Positions 14,706-17,187 of a DNA stretch of 17,187 nt are shown here, in pieces (the stretch's first letter is position 1; each line of letters begins with the position of its first letter). The translations under genes were made by a program, and so were the position numbers. This DNA comes from an uncultured Roseburia sp. (GTDB lineage Bacteria; Bacillota; Clostridia; Lachnospirales; Lachnospiraceae), in NCBI GenBank assembly GCA_910587865.1, contig CAJUNX010000034.1, positions 26,248-43,434 of the forward strand, read 5' to 3'. A model generated the notes under the pieces. The model ran no database searches. It was not told where the DNA came from and was given only the letters and a program-made list of their open reading frames with translations.

Positions 14706-14772
14706 ATGACACGCTGAATTGACAGGATGACACGCTAAGATGGTGGCATTTATACAACTTTGATTCTATAAT
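14706..14772 (+). promoter_or_regulatory. Promoter with 21-bp spaced direct repeats
   Basis: ATGACACGCT occurs at 14706-14715 and again at 14727-14736, a period of 21 bp (two helical turns). Seven bases further GTGGCA (14743-14748) and TATAAT (14767-14772, 18-bp spacer) make a plausible promoter with a weak -35. Two tandem half-sites on one face just upstream of a weak -35 is the layout of activator sites, such as those of LytTR-type response regulators. TATAAT lies 35 bp before the XRE gene start. Confidence 0.5.
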
Positions 14773-14806
14773 TCAGACAGAAAAACAGGAAGAGAGGTTG
14801 TTTAAG

Positions 14807-15706
14807 ATGACTTTTGGAGAAAAACTGAAAGGGCTCCGCAAAGAGAAAGGCTATTCTCAGGAGGAACTGGCAGGACTGTTAGAGGTGTCACGCCAGGCTG
14901 TAAGTAAGTGGGAAAGTGACAGGGGGATACCAGAGATCGATAAATTATTGCAGATCAGCAATATGTTTGGCGTGACACTGGATTATCTGCTAAAAAGTGA
15001 AGGGCCGGATGAGAATAATAAAGAAAATGGGTATTATGTAAGCCGGGAGACGATTGACGGGTTCCTTTCCCATAAGAGGCATTTGGCGAAAAACATTGCT
15101 ATTGGAGTTGGTCTGGTCATCAGCTCAGATATTTTTGGATGCTTTTCCGAATACATGCAGCTGCTGCGCCCGTTGTATTGGGGAACAATGGCTGTTGGCA
15201 TAGCTGTTTTGGTATGGACTTTTTTTCAACTGGGGCGTTACAAAGAAATCAGTTCAAATACCTTGCTGTTTGACGAAACAGTGATAAAATCCTTTCGTGA
15301 GGATAGTAACCAAAACAGAAAAAGATATGTTGGCATGATTGTTTTGGGGGTAATAATGTTCCTTTTTGGATCAGAGTTTCTGTATATGGTAAAAGATGCT
15401 GTCGGCAGTGAAGTATGCAACGCATTGGACTGTCTGATAGATGCGGCATCGGTCATGCTCCTGATTATAGTGGGAATAGCAATCCATGCCGAAAATATAA
15501 TTACCCGGAATGCGGATTATATTGCAAAGAAAAATTCGCGTGGGAAATTTACATGGTTATATATTGCCCTGCCTGCAACGGTACTGGCGGTATTGACAGG
15601 TATAGCCACAAATGCCTGGAACCCGGTTTTCCCGGTCATTTTCCTGTTTTGTGTGTTGCTTGTGACAGTCTGTAAATTGCTGATAGAAAGGAAGGAATCG
15701 AAATGA
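14807..15706 (+). CDS. XRE-family regulator with C-terminal membrane domain
   Basis: A 299-residue protein with an N-terminal Cro/CI helix-turn-helix (FGEKLKGLRKEKGYSQEELA, then LLEVSRQAVSKWESDRGIPE, residues 3-42) that ends with TLDYLLK (57-63). About six hydrophobic segments follow, near residues 92-113, 122-142, 173-195, 212-228, 248-268 and 272-292. It is probably a membrane-tethered repressor or activator that senses an envelope signal. A TTG at 14798 is in frame; the ATG at 14807, with AGAGAGG nine bases upstream, is preferred and starts at the family position. The stop overlaps the lipoprotein start (ATGA), showing translational coupling. I know of no named homologue. Confidence 0.85.
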   Translation: MTFGEKLKGLRKEKGYSQEELAGLLEVSRQAVSKWESDRGIPEIDKLLQISNMFGVTLDYLLKSEGPDENNKENGYYVSRETIDGFLSHKRHLAKNIAIGVGLVISSDIFGCFSEYMQLLRPLYWGTMAVGIAVLVWTFFQLGRYKEISSNTLLFDETVIKSFREDSNQNRKRYVGMIVLGVIMFLFGSEFLYMVKDAVGSEVCNALDCLIDAASVMLLIIVGIAIHAENIITRNADYIAKKNSRGKFTWLYIALPATVLAVLTGIATNAWNPVFPVIFLFCVLLVTVCKLLIERKESK

Positions 15707-16194
15707 AGAAGGTATTGGGTTTTATACTGGCAGTGATTCTGTCCGCCATAAGCCTGGCGGGATGCGGCGCAGGCAGGAATGCGGGAAGGGAAGATGTACA
15801 GCGGCTTTCGCAGGTGGAAGTTTATTCAGCGGACGGAAATCTGCTGGGCACTGTTACGGATGAGGATACCCTGCTCCGGTTTAGCGGTTTAGACTATACT
15901 GATATTTCGTCTGATACAGATGCGGAGATGGACATACTGGAAAGTAAAACCGGAGATCTTAAGGTATTATACACGATTATTTCTTACAAGGCGCCAGTGG
16001 CAGCCTATAATGACGGAAACCCGGAAAAATTGATGGAGCTGACGGTATATGAAGATTCAAATATTATTAAAGAACAGATTGCCCCGGAAACAATAAAGGG
16101 GGGATATGTAGCCAAGGAATTTCTGGAATTTTATACTACTGTATCAGATGAGGATAAGGAATTTATTCTGTCATTGGCAGAGATTGAAAAATAA
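15703..16194 (+). CDS. Putative lipoprotein coupled to XRE regulator
   Basis: A 163-residue protein with a lipoprotein signal: MKKVLGFILAVILSAISLAGC, with lipobox LAGC and Cys21 as the lipidation site. The mature part is acidic and mixed alpha/beta, with no recognisable catalytic motif. EVYSADGNLLGTVTDEDTL (about 44-62) resembles a short ligand-binding or beta-rich domain start, but I cannot assign a family. The start overlaps the XRE stop, so the two products are made together; a lipoprotein outside and a membrane regulator inside suggests they act in one signalling unit. AAGGAAGG lies upstream. A terminator follows at 16271-16300. Confidence 0.8.
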   Translation: MKKVLGFILAVILSAISLAGCGAGRNAGREDVQRLSQVEVYSADGNLLGTVTDEDTLLRFSGLDYTDISSDTDAEMDILESKTGDLKVLYTIISYKAPVAAYNDGNPEKLMELTVYEDSNIIKEQIAPETIKGGYVAKEFLEFYTTVSDEDKEFILSLAEIEK

Positions 16195-16270
16195 TAAGCG
16201 CAAGCTGATAAGGGAAAGCCTATTTCATAAATGCGGATAGCTAAAATTTGAACCAATATTGCGAAAAGAG

Positions 16271-16300
16271 AACCATGCCCGTTCCCGTGGCATGGTTTTT
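16271..16300 (+). terminator. Intrinsic terminator of XRE-lipoprotein operon
   Basis: AACCATGCC (16271-16279) pairs perfectly over 9 bp with GGCATGGTT (16289-16297) around a 9-nt loop, and the T-run TTTTT ends at 16300. It lies 77 bp after the lipoprotein stop. Confidence 0.85.
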
Positions 16301-16344
16301 CATTTTCACAACCAGATCTTATTGAAAGAAGATCCACGGATTGA

Positions 16345-16615
16345 GACTCAAAAACAAACCGCAGACCCCTGCCCAGGCAGGAAAGAAACTCACTAACAAT
16401 AGAGCAGTTCCGGTACCCGGAATTTGAAAAGGGTATCGGCAGGGAATTTACCACGGCCTATATAAATGCAGTCAACAAATTTTAAGCAGAGGGCAGAAAA
16501 GAGAACAACAGCGGCATCCGCTTCACGTCTGATACTGGAAAATCCACAGAATCATCTATTGGACAGAGAAAGAGACCAAAAGCAGATGTTCATCAGAAGG
16601 TTCCGTGACATTTAA
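16345..16615 (+). pseudogene. Frameshifted remnant of unrecognised gene
   Basis: Two overlapping short frames look like one broken gene. The first (16345-16485) reads on to IEQFRYPEFEKGIGREFTTA and YINAVNKF, then TAA. If one T of the TTTT run at 16480-16483 is removed, the reading continues as KQRAEKRTTAASASRLILEN and ends FIRRFRDI at TAA 16613-16615. The joined ~90-residue product has even, protein-like composition, a helical character and basic termini. I do not recognise the family. A TGA just before 16345 may be a second lesion, since open sequence continues upstream. The second frame has its own ATG at 16466 but no good ribosome binding site. The function is unknown. Confidence 0.4.
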
Positions 16616-16646
16616 GGCATCCAGAAAGCATTTCACAGCAAACAGG

Positions 16647-16675
16647 TTGTTTGAGTGAATCGGGCAGACTATAAT
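16647..16675 (+). promoter_or_regulatory. Promoter of second lipoprotein gene
   Basis: TTGTTT (16647-16652) and TATAAT (16670-16675) are separated by 17 bp. The lipoprotein start is 41 bp after the -10. The gene is therefore likely transcribed on its own rather than from the XRE operon, which has its terminator upstream. Confidence 0.7.
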
Positions 16676-16716
16676 AACTGTTATTTCTATAAAATAATCA
16701 GGAGGGAGAAAAATTT

Positions 16717-17187
16717 ATGAAACTCAAAAAGGCAATGATAGTATTCGGTACTGTCTGTATATTGAATACAATGGTTACGGGATGCGGTTCCGGTTCTGCT
16801 GCTAAAACAGAAGGAAACCAGATAAGCGAAGTGTTATCAGAGGAATCAAATAATGCAAAAGAGATTGATGGGGACACGGAGGAGACACAGGAAAATACAG
16901 AAGGCAGATGGCAGGTTTTAAAGCCGGATGTTGCCGCTGCTGTTGATGCGGATTTTCTGGGTAAGGTTTGGAAAATGGAAGAGAATTCATTTTTCATTGC
17001 CGAAAAGAAAGTGAAAATTCTTGATGACGGTTCTTTATCATACTGTTCTCCAAGCTCCAATGCTGATCTTCCCGACACCGAGTTGATTCATGTGTTTTTT
17101 GATGAGGATACCGTCTTTTATATGATAATCACGGATGGAAGTGGGGAAAACCATGAAGACAAAGAGGCCGGATTTCAGGATTTGAAA
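16717..17187 (+). CDS. Putative lipoprotein, 3' end outside window
   Basis: An open frame of 157 codons that continues past the window end. It begins MKLKKAMIVFGTVCILNTMV followed by TGC, a lipoprotein signal with Cys23 as the lipidation site. Next is a ~40-residue low-complexity acidic linker rich in Glu, Ser and Asn, and then a folded domain beginning WQVLKPDVAAAVDADFLGKV with alternating hydrophobic strands. I do not recognise the domain. GGAGGG lies 11 nt before the ATG. It has its own promoter and lies 523 bp beyond the first lipoprotein gene, in the same orientation; the two mature parts do not look alike. Confidence 0.75.
   Translation, partial: MKLKKAMIVFGTVCILNTMVTGCGSGSAAKTEGNQISEVLSEESNNAKEIDGDTEETQENTEGRWQVLKPDVAAAVDADFLGKVWKMEENSFFIAEKKVKILDDGSLSYCSPSSNADLPDTELIHVFFDEDTVFYMIITDGSGENHEDKEAGFQDLK

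Noticed and set aside
14719..14724. Perfect TTGACA as -35 of the XRE gene
   Set aside because: No -10 hexamer lies 16-19 bp downstream; the nearest TATAAT is 42 bp away.
16131..16454. 107-codon - frame after the first lipoprotein gene
   Set aside because: It runs through the terminator hairpin, antisense to the lipoprotein end, with no family features.
16698..17078. 126-codon - frame opposite the second lipoprotein
   Set aside because: It is antisense to a frame with a clear lipoprotein signal, ribosome binding site and promoter.

Overview
The window looks like a chromosomal segment of a Lachnospiraceae-type Clostridia bacterium, close to the replication origin. The evidence is a consensus Firmicutes parS site just upstream of parA (soj) and parB (spo0J), followed by DUF4446 and probable DUF3881 genes, an order I associate with Lachnospiraceae. 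The AGGAGG-type ribosome binding sites and moderately low GC also fit. The assignment is by eye, without database support.

Layout. (1) 1-3481, core: a structured intergenic region, parS, parA, parB, a DUF4446 membrane-anchored protein and a DUF3881-like protein, all on + and tightly spaced. (2) 3482-7466, drug export and alarmone block: a 12-codon leader peptide inside a probable transcription attenuator, a DHA3-type MFS exporter, a RelQ-like small (p)ppGpp synthetase whose 3' end overlaps the MFS gene tail to tail by 44 bp, then a MATE exporter and a bidirectional terminator. (3) 7576-8767: a TetR-family regulator facing a destroyed SDR gene whose promoter still carries a palindrome, then an XRE fragment. 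(4) 8842-10788: a MarR-family regulator and a MATE exporter in one - strand operon; the MATE gene has an in-frame TGA at codon 15. The MarR promoter is a consensus TTGACA-N17-TATAAT with operator-like half-sites. (5) 10806-13314: an XRE remnant, then an ABC-2 permease, ATPase and MerR/TipAS regulator operon on -. (6) 13406-14689: gene fragments (ADP-ribosylglycohydrolase, response regulator, FAD oxidoreductase) around an intact HxlR regulator. (7) 14690-17187: an operon of a membrane-bound XRE regulator and a lipoprotein, preceded by 21-bp-spaced direct repeats, then a frameshifted remnant of an unknown gene and a second, incomplete lipoprotein gene.

How it works together: after the chromosome-segregation block the window is an accessory island of small-molecule exporters, each with its own local control (leader peptide, TetR, MarR, MerR/TipAS). 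Several regulators (TetR, HxlR) appear to have outlived the genes they probably controlled. No transposase, integrase, CRISPR array, tRNA or rRNA was recognised. The points most worth a second look are the leader-peptide attenuator before the MFS gene, the early TGA in the second MATE gene, the exporter/alarmone-synthetase overlap, and the XRE-lipoprotein module with its direct repeats.
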